The notes beneath the pieces were generated by a model. It did no database searches and was not told the origin of the DNA. It saw only the letters and a list, made by a program, of their open reading frames with translations. Position numbers and translations under genes: made by a program. DNA of 64,000 nucleotides from Marsupella aquatica (lineage: Eukaryota > Marchantiophyta). Positions 23,123 through 35,394 of the stretch are shown piece after piece. The number at the start of each line of letters is the position of its first letter. Position 1 is the first letter of the stretch. The stretch is from assembly GCA_973895155.1 (NCBI GenBank), contig OZ316899.1, positions 15,376,001 to 15,440,000 of the forward strand, given 5' to 3'.

Positions 23123-24432
23123 TGTCATTGGAATTGCAATGTGATCGGTGCGCCGCGTTGCTAACTGCAGTGGCAACGTCCTCACCGAAAAAGAACCAAA
23201 GAAGTTATAGTTCGGCGGATAGAATCTTCGTCGGACGGCCAAAAAACAGATCTCTGTTTTCTGGGAATATTCCCGCACAGTCTGTCAGGTCTCACAGGGG
23301 GCCGTTCCCCCTGTTGGAGCGGTTAAAACAGAGGGTGGCAGGTCCCGGCACCAAGTAAAACAAGAGGAAGCACAAAAAAGGTTAAAAATAGGCCTAAAGG
23401 GGGCCCTTAAGGCTCTTAAAACTAGAAAATACCCCGTAAAGGGCCGGGGGCATGAAGGGCATATGGCCAGGGTTGTATGCTTCCAAGTATAGGCAGCGAG
23501 TCAGGCCGGGGACTAACGCCGACGGGAGCAGGTGCGCGTGGTGGCGAGTTTAAACCCTAAACCCTAAACCCTAAACCACCCTAAACTATGCGAGCGGCCG
23601 GAGGGAAAACAAGGCGAGGCCGACCAAGAGGCAGCCGTCGGGCGGCTGAATGTGCGCCGGCCGGCGCTGCATAGTCGAGCCTGGCCTACATGTGTATACA
23701 CATGAAAAAATAGCCCTAAAGTAACCCAGAAAAAAATGCCGTTTTAAGGGAAAAAATGCTGGTTACACACCTTGCCGCCACCAATTCCAGGAGTAAAATT
23801 GATGACCACTGATGGGAAAAGTTGCCAAATTCAACCGGAGCCTCTGCCCTCACAACAAAGGTAAAGTTTCCATCGTGTCACACTCACTCCCCGTCAAGTG
23901 CCAATCCCGGGCTCAAAACAATTGCCTTGCCGCGATCAAATCATTGAGTCGTAGCACTTCGCGCCTCATCCACCAAGTCAAACGTCATGAAGAGAAACCC
24001 AGTTCAGATGAGAACAAGCTCCATAGCTTGTGAAAAAACCTGAACGCCTCCTTCACTCATCACGTCAACGCACTCGATAACAACTCAGCAGCAACTCAGC
24101 TACCAAAATGACCAGCTCGCTTCAACCTTCAACTTGAGCTATAATGTGCAATCTCCCAAACACCGCACAGCTCACATCGTTGAAAAACGCAAACTCTGGT
24201 CTCTCCCCCGAAAACCCGTCGAACACAAATAAACCCTGAATGACGCAAACTTTGATTCCTCCGCACCATGGATACCGATCAGCGAGTTCTAACCACCGTT
24301 AGAATGCCCTCTCACTAACCTATCCGCACAGCCACACACATTCAAGTTTCATGCGACAAAACTCCGAATATACCATTGACAATGAACGTTTGAAAAAACC
24401 CGTCACAAAAAAATGTCATCACCTCCCAGGCA
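23123..24432. other. Probable copia leader region with no intact gene
   Basis: No convincing gene. It lies between the target duplication of the solo LTR and a copia primer site, so it may be the displaced leader of the copia element whose gag starts at 20499. A short telomere-type repeat lies at 23549. Confidence 0.4.
23549..23577 (-). repeat. Interstitial plant-type telomere repeat (CCCTAAA)n
   Basis: About three and a half units of CCCTAAA, the complement of TTTAGGG, followed by a decayed unit. Confidence 0.85.
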
Positions 24433-24445
24433 TGCTCTGATACCA
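24433..24445 (-). other. Primer binding site for initiator-Met tRNA
   Basis: On the minus strand this reads TGGTATCAGAGCA, the standard plant retrotransposon primer site, two bases after the LTR end at 24448. Confidence 0.85.
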
Positions 24446-24447
24446 CT

Positions 24448-24791
24448 TGTTGAGCATAGACGACATTTGCAACGGCAAGCCCATGAACCATCCAACGTAC
24501 AAGAGTCGACACAGAGAGATACGTGGTTCACCTCCACATGAGGCTACGTCCACGGGAACATACAGGAGCTTTACTGCACTCTAGGCCGACCGGCCATACC
24601 AAGCATCCACAGCACAAGCTCTCCCTATCTCTCAACTAGCTCCGTAACAATGAGCCTAAGTTCCACCAGGGTCTGGCATCAGCCCTGGCTATATGCACAA
24701 CAGCACTACTGCTAACATTAGCTAAGTCCTAACCCAAGTTAGACTAGCTGGAGTTAGCTCATGAGTCACAAGACTAGAGCAATATCTAACA
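24448..24791 (-). mobile_element. Copia-type LTR, 344 bp
   Basis: On minus it begins TGTTAGATATTGC and ends GCTCAACA, giving TGTT/AACA ends, and is followed directly by the primer site. Size and primer type fit a copia 5' LTR, probably of the element whose gag lies at 20.5-18.7 kb. Confidence 0.7.
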
Positions 24792-25142
24792 CACACTAGC
24801 TAATTGACTTCTAATCCGTCCATTAAAATATTTCATCGTCTTTTTCCTTGGCTTAGTACTACTTGGATTAGAAGTATCATCTTTGTTGAGATTCTTTCTC
24901 CACTTTTTTCGTTGTGACCATGTAGCAATTTTGGGCATTCCCTATTGCTTTATTTGATCACTCATTAGTTGACACCTACCACCACTACTTAGATAATACT
25001 TGTTTCTTTATTGACCTTCAACTATAACTTATCTTTCCTAGTCAATATTTTTCTAGAATTAATACATTTATGGATATCAGTTTTGTACACTAAATAACTA
25101 ATTGATACAAATTGTATACAAAACAAAAACAATTACCCATAT
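24792..25142. other. AT-rich sequence with no gene
   Basis: Nothing coding is seen. The stretch is much more AT-rich than its flanks and truncates the gypsy pol that follows. A short inverted repeat (CATAATT/AATTATG) lies just beyond at 25145-25165. Confidence 0.5.
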
Positions 25143-26488
25143 TTACATAATTTCTATGTAATTATGTTTTTTAGGCATCTGACACTTACAATAGTCCTGA
25201 CAGATGCGGATTTTAGGTTTTTCGTCCGTACCTCCCTTCTTTGGCACAATGACGATAGGGAACACCCAATCACTAACCATCATCGGGTAGATGATATCCA
25301 CGGCTAGGAGACGATCAATCTCTTCTTTTACCAAGATGCAATATCTTGGGTTCATGCGACGCTGTCGCTGTCGTACAACGTCCGCTCCTAAGTTCAAATC
25401 AATTGTATGTTCTCCTAACTTGGGGGAGACTCCAGTCAGGTCATGATGGCTCCATGCAAACACGTCCTCATACTCCTTAAGTAGTGATTGGATAGATTTC
25501 TTTGCCTCGCCTATTAATCGTGACCTAAGTTGAAAGTCTTATCCATCCCGATGGTGTACTTCCTGTAGTGTTCTTTCCTTAAGACCTCCACTTGGTTCCG
25601 CAGGCTAGGGTCCAGGCTAGCATCTAGCTCCGCTAGGCAAACTCCCCCGTACATTGGTGCGGTCGAGATCGGCTTCGGGTTCTAGACTACTTCTTCTTCT
25701 AGTGGGATGGAGGGATCCCAAGACACTTGTTTTTTGTGCTTGGTTGTCGGAATTTTGGCTTTGGTCAATGGGCTGGTAGGCCTATGACTAGGAGAGTCAG
25801 CACTCGTAATTGTGACGTCGGCTCCCTGTTTTGCTGTAGCTGTACTCTCCGTGGTTTCCGTGCTGATGACTTGGTTGGACTGTACCTCTACTGAGGTGTC
25901 AGAGGAACTCGGGCTGATGTCGGGTGTATCCTCTTTTGGGTAGTTCATGAGATGGGTTTCTCGTGTTGCTTCCACTCCAAAAACATCTTCCTCAGAAAGG
26001 GACAAGATGAGCTCTATCATGTTGAGCTCTTCCTCCTCCGAGGTCTCCAAATCGTATCCCTTGGGTCCCTATGGGGTTTCACCCTAATAATCGTCCATTG
26101 CCCATGATACTTGTACCATGGGTGTTCCAAATCGCATCTCCTTCTTTCCCCAATTTGTGACTACGCGGCCCCCGTACAGCCAAGGCCTGCCCAGAAGGAC
26201 CGGATAAGAGGATGGCCGAACCGGCCTCATGACTAGAAAATTGAGATAGAACTCCACCCCTCCTACAAGAGTGAGCACCTTGGTAAGCATGCCCAATGGA
26301 AGGACCCCTGCCCCATTTGCTAACCTGATAGCTCGGGCAGTGGGTTGATACGTGAGGTACCCCAACTTGACCGATGTTTCCTCGGTCATGATATTGACTC
26401 CCGCTCCTCCGTCCACAAGAACCATCTTGATGGTACAATTGTTAATCTCAATCGAAATGTCCGGCGCTCCTAGGTCCTCGCAGATCAT
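25143..26488 (-). pseudogene. Ty3/gypsy protease and start of reverse transcriptase, long-LTR family copy A
   Basis: The protease (26488-26084) has LVDGGAGVN at the active site and a VLLGRPWLYGG flap-end motif. An acidic linker (26050-25682) follows. The start of RT is at 25463-25143, with EEIDRLLAVDIIYPM...FPIVIVPKKGG and IRICQDY. The expected YRKLN is replaced at the break and the rest of pol is missing, joined to AT-rich sequence. The same order and sequence recur on plus at 56915-58231 in copy C, where they are more complete. Confidence 0.8.
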
Positions 26489-26518
26489 ATTACAATCCGC
26501 GATCCCAACCCGTGGTAG

Positions 26519-28679
26519 TCATCTCCGTCGCCGACCCGTGAGCAACTCCCTCAGTTGCTGCCAGTACTGAGGATTATTCTGCAGCAATTGCCCTACCGTT
26601 GTTGTAACTGGGCAACTCTTCACGTCTTTCCTAATATTGTAGTCCTCCTTCTTCCCTTCCTTTGGCTGCTGCTTGGCTTCCTCCTCTCGCTTTTCTTGTT
26701 CCTGTCGTTGGGCGGCCTCGGCTGCCTTGATGTCCTTATCAATCGCCTTTTGGTATTCCCGTGCTTTGTAGGCCTCCAATTGTTTCTTTATGAATTCTTC
26801 AATGCGGGGGTAAAATAGCTTTGGGTCGTCCCAACGGTAGTCATCGTCCTTCTCTGGGGGTATATCTATCGCTGGCTGCACCGGCGTAGTATCTTGCTTT
26901 TTCCAGCTTTTCTCCTCCTGTTTCTCTTCCTTTCGCTTGGCTCTTGTTGACACGCGGTAGCATTCGGCCTCGTCTAATGGATTAGGGTGCTCCGCCACAT
27001 CCACCAGATTTACCCACTTGGTGTTGTCATCTTGCCATTCCACAATGATCATTTGGACGACTGCATCGCTCGTGGCTGGTCCACTCGGGACCGGTCTAGC
27101 TGCGTTTGTTCGAGCGGCTATTACCAATGGACAGTTGGCCGTGGACTGAGCTTTTGTTTTGAAAACTTGACATAGTGGCGTGCCTCGGCCATCTCCCTGC
27201 CGTCTTGGTTTGGTGCATTCCCTTGCAAAGTGGCCTGGCTTCTCACAATTGTAACAAACCGGGGATCGCCAAATCCCTGGCTTAGGAGGAATGCTCGGGT
27301 TACTGATAACCTGGAAACTCCTGCCATTGTTTGGGTAGGGGTATGTAATTATACCCGCTAAATTATGCGGACCCACCATTGAAATTTGATACACAAAATC
27401 AGGAGGGTCTTGAAAGAAATTATCCGTGGACTCCGGTTCAGGTTCCGGGCTGTCAACATCATCCAATTCTACCTGGTGGACTCGATTCTTCCATCTTGGG
27501 CATTCCTGCACTACATGCCCAGATTGGAAGCACTTGGAACACCACGCATGTGCTCGAGTCTCTGATGGCTTCTTCTTCTCCACAGGTTTTTCCGCGAGAT
27601 GTACTGACAGCGCTTTGAGACGATCCGTGATTTTGTAGAGCTTGTCTGTTTCCGCCATCTTTGGATCGGGTATCATTCTTTGAACATGGGGTTTGATTTT
27701 CCCATCCTTCTTAACATGCCGCTTCTTCTTCTCGCTCCGGCTCTCGCTCTCCAAACTGCTTCCCGATGAGCTGGAGGTGGAGGATCCATTGGTCAAAGTT
27801 GAGTCCAAACTAGACTATGTCTCCAAATTGGACGAGGTAGAATGATGTTTCTTCTTCTTCTTGCATTTCTTCTTCTTATTGTCGTCGGATTTGGAGTCAC
27901 TGTCACTAAAGGTCTCGTACTTGCCCTTCTTATGGCGTGCCCGTTGGCTTTGCCGGGAGTTATAAGTCGACTCCCTGTAAGTTTTGGCGCACGCTATGGT
28001 AGCTTGAATTGAAATTGGGTTATTCTGGCGCACCCAAAACTGCATATTTGTGGGCAAACCGTGGAGGAACCACGTAAGCTGGAGCGCATCACCTGGCCTG
28101 GGCCGGATCTTGGCGACGATCTTTTGAAACTTCTGAATAAAATTTTGCAAGGACTCCTTCTTTCCCATGCAAAGCTGGCCAATCTTTAATAAGGAACGCT
28201 GCTCTGATCCAATGGCACAAAACTCTTGTAGCAATGCAGCTTGGAATTGTGCCCATGTAGTCCCAGGTGGCAACGAGTTGTACCATGGGCGAGCTTCTCC
28301 CCGCATCACTCCAGGGAGGATGGTTAGCTTAATGGCATCTTCCCTATTGGCCTTAGCAGTGGCTTCAAACTCATCCAACCATTCATCCGGATCGTCCCCA
28401 TGACCCTTTGAAAGGTCGATAATGAAACCGTGACCGTTGTGATATTTGTGGGAGAGCTTGGGCAGCGCGGACCATAGCCGGAGGGGATGCTGCCATAGGT
28501 ACCGGTGGCAGTGGTGGTGTTGGCCGTGGTGCAGTAGGGATTGGAGCAGGACCGGCTGGGCCGGACCCCAAAGGTCCCAGTGGTATGTTCATCCGTCGAG
28601 GCGATTGCAAATCCTCTGAGCTTGAAGATTTGGAGCTTGTTGTGGTTGCACTCTCTTGTTCGCTGGTCAATATCCTCAA
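26519..28679 (-). pseudogene. Ty3/gypsy Gag, long-LTR family copy A
   Basis: The start at 28679 matches the copy at 54671. The retrotransposon-gag domain (FEATAKANREDAIKL...RGEARPWYNSLPPGTTW) spans about 28.38-27.95 kb, followed by a Lys/Ser-rich stretch and two CCHC knuckles (CSKCFQSGHVVQEC and CYNCEKPGHFAREC). A 2-base deletion near 28.40 kb relative to copy C shifts the frame, and a TAG at 27815 interrupts it; otherwise 26519-27808 is a long intact frame. Gag packages the element's RNA in cytoplasmic particles. Confidence 0.85.
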
Positions 28680-28838
28680 GTAAGCCGCTTGAGAATGAGT
28701 GATGGGCTTCTACTCATATAAATGCGATGGTTGGTAACCAACTTGGGCTTGGTGTACTTTGCCCAGGTGCATCCGCACATGTCTCCCCTCTACTACACGT
28801 AGAGTGCCCCCTCCATCTAGCACCAAAACAAAGGCTAT

Positions 28839-31800
28839 GTCACGTCGTCAGCCTAGGCCTTAACCCGGCCTTCGGCTTAGACAGGCACATCCTTCAAAAA
28901 TATGAGGGTTTGGGCAGGGAGGGAAGCACGGAATGCACCTAACTCACGTAAACTAGCGCTAAGTGCGTGTACTGTTACTTACGGACACCTCCTAGGAATG
29001 GTTTGTGTTCCGCCACCGGAACGTACCTTAGTTGATAGCGGGATCGACCCCGGCTTACAGGCTTCTAAGCCTTCGTGTTGTTCGCCTTTGATCCGGATTT
29101 GATGATACGGTCACTCAACCCGTGCTCGCAACCACTAACCCGCAAGTTGCACCCCATGCACGGCTCGGGTAGTGCGTTTGGCCAAACATTGGCACCCATA
29201 CACGAGATTCACACATATACACACACACACAAGCATACAATCTCGATTTACACGAAGGAAATAATGGGAAAGGATTTTACTACATAGGGGACATACATGT
29301 ACACTTAGTTGACCCAAAAGCTCTTGAATGAACAGGTCCAAGGCCGAGGGTGTACACTACAATAGAGCCCGGCTCCGCACTTGCCCAACAAGCTTAGTCC
29401 TACCCCCTCCCCTTGGTACTCTTTCACTCATAGAGGTCGGGACTCCCCGCACATACCGCGGATGTCCAACTCTGAGACTAAAACCCCCCCTTGCCTCTAC
29501 CGAGGGGTGCACTAAATACTAAGGGCTGAGGACCAAAGTGGCCTCAAGCCCAAATATTCACTAACTAAGATCCTAACTAAGCTGGCTGTCAGGCCGGAAA
29601 ACGGCTTGTCCTATTAGAAGATTCTAATCTACGCAGGCTAGACAGTATGGCAGCGCCGCTTTAACTAGGGCAAGCGCTTGTCCCTATAGCCCGATTTAGC
29701 TACTCCTAACTCTATTTTAATCCTACTCTGTTGCTAATGCCTGGCACGCTTGCCAGAGCTGTCCAAGTGGGAGTGGCTATCCTGTTGCCTCCTAAGCCTG
29801 TCGGCATCTTGCTTGAGTAGCTGGACCTGATCCAACAGAGATTTGTTCTCTTGCTTTGCCGCGTCCGTCTCCTCCGCAGTCTCCTGGCATGCCTCCTCCA
29901 GCTGTTGGACGTCGCTTGTTAGCTTATCCACCAACTAGGCCTACTTTGTGGCTTCTCCTTGAAGCAGCGCCACCTTTGTCTTCAGGGTGTCAATCTCGGC
30001 TATGTCTCGTTGAGACCAAGAGTCAGCTTCCTCCAGACCCTTCTGCCAAATGATGGCTTGTCCCTTCAAACCGTCAATCTTGGTCCAGAGCCGTGCGATC
30101 TTGGCATCCTTTCCGAGCCTGGCCTGCTCTGCTAAGGCTGCTCGGGCCCTGGCCTCGGCAACCTGATCCTCCGTGGCCGTTACCTGAGGTCGCAGTCATT
30201 GGAGTTAGTCTCCAGGGATGCCACTTTGTCCTTCAGGTAGGCAGACTCAACCCGGTATCGCTCTATTCTCTGCGTTGTCTCAGCCTGCACATGTCCTGCC
30301 TTTACAGCCGCAACCAACTCCTGATTGAAGAAGTAGGCCACCTTCCATGCCATGTATTCCCCGGTATCCCTTGCGATTTGTTGAGAGAAATCTCCCAACA
30401 ACCCGTTCAAAAAAGTGCCCGGCGCAAAGAGTTCTAGGTGGTCCAGACTATGCCCATCTGGATTTGGGCACGGGCAGACCCCAGCCCGCGCGGGAGTAGG
30501 AGTGGAAACATCCAGCCCTTGAGGTAAGTTGATCAAAGGGGCTGGTTCCACTGGGCGGTTCTCCTGCACAGCCATGGGGGGTGGCGGGATCTCCTTGTCC
30601 ACCGTAGTATTGGGTTTGGGTCTGGCCTCAACTGGCCCGGCTTTGAGTGCATTGACCCAGTTGATCGCTTCCAAGGTTGCGATAACTGTGTCCACGGGTA
30701 CGCTTTGCGGGGCGGTAGCGGTTGGTGGCGGGGTTGGGGAAGCAGGTCTTGCGACAGCTAGGTTTCAGGCCTCGGGCTGCGGTCGCCTCTCCTGAGCCGG
30801 GAACACCCACTTTGATGGGGTCAGCTCGGGCTTGTTGATGTGTGGGAGGCTACGGCGGTCAAACGGGCGTACCACTTGATGATGATCTCAATGTGGCTTG
30901 CAAACTACGCCTTTCCGCCAAGGTATAAGGTCTTCCTTCTCCGCTCCATCTCCTCGTGGAATTTCTTGACAAAGAAGGACGCCCACTTCCTAGGCCAAAA
31001 GTTCTCTACTTGTATGACTTGGGCGGTGGATATTTTGCCCCGTGGTTCCATCATGTGGAGGGCATACCGCTGGAACTCCAGGCATTTTGCTACCTCCGGG
31101 ATGAGGCACGTCCTCATCAAGAATCCATTGTCCACTGCTCCCTCGGTCATGAAGCTAGAGGACTGGTATTTAGCTCCCTTGCCCCCAGGAGCCCGCGACT
31201 CTACCCGGTTTATCCCCTTGGGTAGGCCAAAATCATCTTCAAACGTGTCTCATTGAGACACATCACTCTCTCGTGCGCTCGGGTTTGTTGGCGGGCCTCG
31301 TCAAAGTTCTGAATGAACTCCGTCATATCCTGCCCGTAGTACCTGCTTCCATTCCAAGGGAGAGAGGCAAGGTGCTCAAACCCTTGGGTCTTCAGGTAGC
31401 ATGCATGCTTGGGGTGGAGGATGTTCTTGTGAAAATTCTCCCCCATGCAATGCATGGTCAGCTTGGCCACCGCAATCATGGCTAACGGCAACTCGGATAC
31501 GGCTGGAGGTTCTTCCTCTTCCTTCCCCGGGGTGACTTGTAGAGGGAGAAAATTCCCCATCCTCCCTATCGGGTGGCGGTAGCGCTACCGCCGTGAGTAT
31601 CGATGCAAGGGCTGCTACAGTCACCATGTTGTCTCCTTGTGCTTGTGGGAGTGGCACCGGGTTGACTGGCGCATGCTGATTTGTACCCCGAGGCCGCCGG
31701 TTCAGGGGGGATGGGCCTCCTTGTCTTCGGAACTAATGTTCACCGCATTCACCATGGATTGTACTCGGAGAGGTGGTGCAACCGGTGGTGGAGATCGGCT

Positions 31801-32776
31801 TGGCTGAGGCCGAGGTGGTGTTGGCCCGGACACGGATGGGTGGGCACCAGTTGCAGCTGGGGGAGGCGCCATTAGATTCAGGAAGTCCCTGGGGAAGTCA
31901 AGTGACGTTAAGATAGGAGTCTCGCTTGTTCGGGCTAGGCCAAACTGACTATCTATGGAGGCTTGAACCTGGGCGGGGATATGGTCGTAGTGGTGCGGCT
32001 GCAAGTCTATCGTGCCCAAGAGATGGTAAACCTTGTGTGGAAGCCAAAGAAGTGCTTCCCGGAACCCAACGTACTCCTTGTCGACAAAGAAGTACTCGCT
32101 GATTTTTTCAACTCGGCAAAGCTCACTCTGAAACGGGAGGTCAAAGTTTCCGCTATAGTGATTACAGCCGGCTAAGCGAATGGCTCTCTCGTAAGCTTGC
32201 TCGGTCTCATATCGGCGCGGGTTGACTTTGGCTAAGGACTTGGCTAAGTGACTCCCTACGGATAGAATTGCAGCCAAAATCAAAGGGCCGAACTGGACAA
32301 TATTGTGATAGACATCCAGGAGTGGTGGTGGGCGACTAAGGAGGGACGGAGTGGCTGAGATCAAAGCTGGCGCACGGAATGGAGTGTGAGTGTAATACAA
32401 GAGAATGGCCCCCCTTTTATACTCTGAGGGCTCATCGTTCAATTGGCCCCTCCTCCCTTCCTATAGGCCGAGCTTTTCATGCTCACAATGTACTGGTCAT
32501 TCGCGGGTCCGGTTCAAAGCGTGTTAGCAGCCGCCTCCGAGAATTTGTTATACGGACCCGAAGTGTCCCCTTACACACTTGTAACCCGGGAGTACGAATG
32601 GCGCTCCACCGCCATCCCAAACGTAAATGCCCCTTATGAACTAATGATTCCGTAGTCATAAGTACTACCTACTTAGTATCATTATGCTAATAACTACGGC
32701 CTACGGTGCCCCTAATGGGCGTGCTAAGCACGGCTAGGCCGAATCAATCATTAACCGCCGTGCTGGCAGCGTCACA
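28839..32776 (-). mobile_element. Long gypsy LTR, copy A (5' LTR, 3,938 bp)
   Basis: On minus it begins TGTGACGC (32776) and ends GTGACA (28839) and is followed 160 bp later by the family's gag start. Downstream of its end the sequence TAGCCTTTG...GCTAGATGGAGG also follows copy C. It is homologous along its whole length to the LTRs at 39198-43164 and 50546-54541. It is inserted beside a gypsy RT fragment at its start. Confidence 0.85.
29734..32442 (-). pseudogene. LTR-encoded protein of unknown function, copy A
   Basis: Reading on minus, segments appear in the same order as in copies B and C. An N-terminal helical domain comes first (32442-31702; YERAIRLAG...YVGFREALL), then a Pro-rich linker. 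Next are the HKNILHPKHACYLKTQGFEHLASLPW block (about 31.45 kb), the MRTCLIPEVAKCLEFQRYALHMMEPRG block (31.1 kb), a second linker, and a C-terminal coiled coil (30.4-29.73 kb). The frame is split by several frameshifts and stops. No known domain was recognised; the central part has a faint resemblance to the plant mobile domain class. A TATA box lies just upstream at 32408-32418. Confidence 0.6.
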
Positions 32777-32789
32777 CACTGTGATGCCA

Positions 32790-33870
32790 GCAAAGAAGGA
32801 TATGCATGGCAATTGGACTAACAGGAGGATGTGTGGAGACTATCATCCAATTAATTGGCAGACTAAGTCTGACAGGTATGCGATGCAAGAGTGTTTAGCA
32901 CATTGGATCTCAGGGCTGGCTATCACCAGCTACCTATCAGGATTGGTGATAGGCAGAAGATAGCATTCTGGGGGATTGATGCTCATGGGAAGGATGTGTT
33001 GTATCAGTGGCTATTCTTACCATTTGGATTGAAGAATGCGCCAACTGAGTTTCAGAGGGTCATGGATCGGATTTTGGCAAACTTGGATTTTGCCAAATGC
33101 TATATCGATGACATTATTGTCTATAGTGACACTATGGAGGAGCATGTTGTACATTTACAATAGGTGTTTGAGTGGCTGATAGAGCATGGATTGAAGCTGC
33201 ATCCTGACAAATGTAATTAAGTTCTTCCATGACCAGATTGCATATTTAGGGCATATTATTTATCCAGGTGGATTGGGTGTACAGTAGACAAAGGTGGAGG
33301 CAATTGCCTGGCATCCCTTAGCCTACAGATGTGAGTAGAGTTTGAGCATTTTTGGGGCTTGCAAACTTCTACCGAAGGTATGTGAAAGGATTCAATGCAA
33401 CTGCAAAACCTTTGACGTTACTTATGAGATTGGACCATGAGTGGCAGTGGGGTGTTGACCAGGATAGAGCTTTCCATCAGTTGAAGGAGAAGCTCACATC
33501 AACGCCCATCTTGAGGAGACCTATCAGGGGGCTCCCTATCATAGTAGATGTCACTGCCATACGTACTATTCTACAAGTGCAAAAGGTTTTGCCATCAGGC
33601 ATTCTGGTTTTAGAAGGTCGTGATGGTATGGTTTGGAAGGATCATGTGCACAACTGTGCACCTTGTCACCTTCCAAACATTGATGATAGCATAGATCCTA
33701 GTCTAGCAGTAATACTTGCAGGCTTACGGTGTATGTTGTCTGGATCTGCCCATGGAGCTACAACCATGTTGATTTGTGATGGTTGCTCAAGAGGTTGGCA
33801 CTTAGCGTGTTTGACGCCACCTCTTGATTCAGTCCCTGAAGGACGGTGGTTGTGTCCCAATTGTAGATAG
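32790..33870 (+). pseudogene. Ty3/gypsy reverse transcriptase fragment joined to a PHD-like finger
   Basis: The RT starts near 32790 (PAKKDMHGNW...CGDYHPIN), then VFSTLDLRAGYHQLPI and LPFGLKNAPTEFQRVMD, and the catalytic YIDD box near 33.11 kb. A stop at 33161 and a frameshift near 33.30 kb follow. The frame at 33352-33870 carries the RT thumb and start of RNase H (FYRRYVKGFNATAKPLTLLM). After PILRRPI it changes into a different sequence ending in ICDGCSRGWHLACLTPPLDSVPEGRWLCPNC, a close match to a PHD zinc finger whose first Cys pair reads C-M-L-S. The fusion is one continuous frame to the TAG at 33868. RNase H and integrase are absent. Confidence 0.7.
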
Positions 33871-34043
33871 AGAGTGGCTTTAGTTAGCATAAAACTCATT
33901 AGGCAGTATAGATTGTAGGCAGGCGATTAACAATGGGGCTCCTTTGCACCCGGCTCTTGATTTGTGCACCCAAAAGGTGTATACTTCCTTTTAGTTTTTG
34001 GGCTAGCGGTAGTTAGCGGGACCTAACCACCAGCTAGGAGGCG

Positions 34044-34142
34044 GTTATGGATTTTGGCGTACATGTATTGTGTGTCGTGTGATTATCTTTTTTCTTGTTT
34101 ACATGGTATGCCGCAATGTGAGTTGTGTATGGATGTGTGTCC
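34044..34142 (+). repeat. 99-bp direct repeat, first copy
   Basis: Begins GTTATGGATTTTGGCGTACA and ends GGATGTGTGTCC; a second copy lies at 34525-34624 with only a few differences. Confidence 0.8.
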
Positions 34143-34524
34143 GCACGACAGCTGTCACCCCATGTTGCATTTGAGTTGAAACTTTGTTGGTTGCACATGT
34201 GTTATGAGTTTGGAAGGGTGACCTGGTATAGCAGGTCACCTGGTAGGGGTGACCTCTTCAACCAGGTTACCATGCCTTTGTGCCATGGGGGTATACCTTG
34301 GAGAATGAGGGATTAGCTCCTCATTCTTCCAAGTTGAGCCTCCCGGCACTAGTAGAGCTCATGTGAGTGTGGCTATGGTGAGAGAGAGTGTATGCCGGTT
34401 GGCATGTAGAGCAACATTGGCAGAGTTTTGCTATGTGTATAGACTTGGAGTCCCGCATGGCTAGTGGGTTGAGTTTGGCTTGACTTAGTGACACCTTGCA
34501 GCGGGGTCCCGTTTTGCAAGAGAT

Positions 34525-34624
34525 TGTTATGGATTTTGGCGTACATGTGTTGTGTGTTGTGTGGTTATCTTTTTTCTTGTTTACATGGTGTGCCGCAATG
34601 TGAGTTGTGTATGGATGTGTGTCC
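34525..34624 (+). repeat. 99-bp direct repeat, second copy
   Basis: Same start and end words as the copy at 34044. Confidence 0.8.
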
Positions 34625-34676
34625 CACAACAACCAACTTTGGGCAAGGGTCATACCCTTGGTAGCCGCTTCCACAA

Positions 34677-35394
34677 CTAGGTGCCGCTCTCAAATAAAAT
34701 TGTCCGCAGAAGGAACCTTGCTTTCGTCCGCCAAGCTTCCGGATTTATGAACCAGGAGGGCGCCCTTGGCATCCTCCCGGTGGCCAACACAAACGGTGCA
34801 AACCCCATCGCCGAATGCTTGGTCGAGTTATACCTAAACTTGACCATTGTTAAGTGCTTTGCCCAATCCTTTTGATTGGCTGTCACAAAGTGAAGCGCAA
34901 GTGGTCTTCCACGATACCATTCACCCGTTCCGTTTGGCCATCTATCTCATGATGATACGCTGATCCCCTAGTAAGGTCCGTTCCGGATAACCGGAACAAC
35001 GCCTTCCAGAAATGGCCCGTGAACTTGGTATCACGGTCGGGGATATGCAACGACAATCCCCATTGTTGGAAGACATTGTCAAACACTAGACTGGCAACCT
35101 CTCGGGCTGAAACCATTTTCATAGTCGACAAGAAATATGCCATCTTGGAAAAACAATCCACGATTGTTAAGATGGAGTTACTGCCGTGGGACTCAAGTAA
35201 CCCAACAATGAAGTCCATGGAGATAGACTCCCATGGAGCCGTAGCTATTGGTAAGGGTTGCAGAAGTCCTCCTTTTGCCCTATAGACCGTTTGGTTCTTT
35301 TGGCACGAGTAACAACTTTGCACGTGGCAAAGAACCAATTGCTTCATGTCCGACCAATACACATCTCGCGACATGTTGTGATACATAGCAACTT
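34677..35394 (-). pseudogene. Ty3/gypsy integrase fragment
   Basis: On minus, the zinc-binding end (CHVQSCYSCQK) is followed by the catalytic core: MDFIVG (first Asp), PDRDTKFTGHFW (second Asp) and DGQTERVNG (Glu), all three present. A frameshift near 34.88 kb leads into MVKFRYNSTKHSAMGFAPF. The upstream end is cut at 35394 by the TGTGATGC-type LTR. It is a different gypsy family from the long-LTR copies. Confidence 0.82.

Larger units (their letters stand above)
33871..34676. other. Non-coding region with a 99-bp direct repeat
   Basis: No gene is convincing. Two near-identical blocks at 34044-34142 and 34525-34624 are separated by 481 bp start to start. They may be the ends of a small LTR-type or non-autonomous element, or a local duplication. 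Confidence 0.5.

Noticed and set aside
26079-26438. A minus-strand frame overlapping the gypsy protease
   Set aside because: It is a shadow of the protease frame, which has recognisable motifs.
28839-32776. The 4-kb segment as an independent DNA transposon with TGTGACGC/TGTCAC ends
   Set aside because: Its fixed position next to gag in two copies and next to integrase in a third, in constant orientation, fits an LTR and not an independent insertion.
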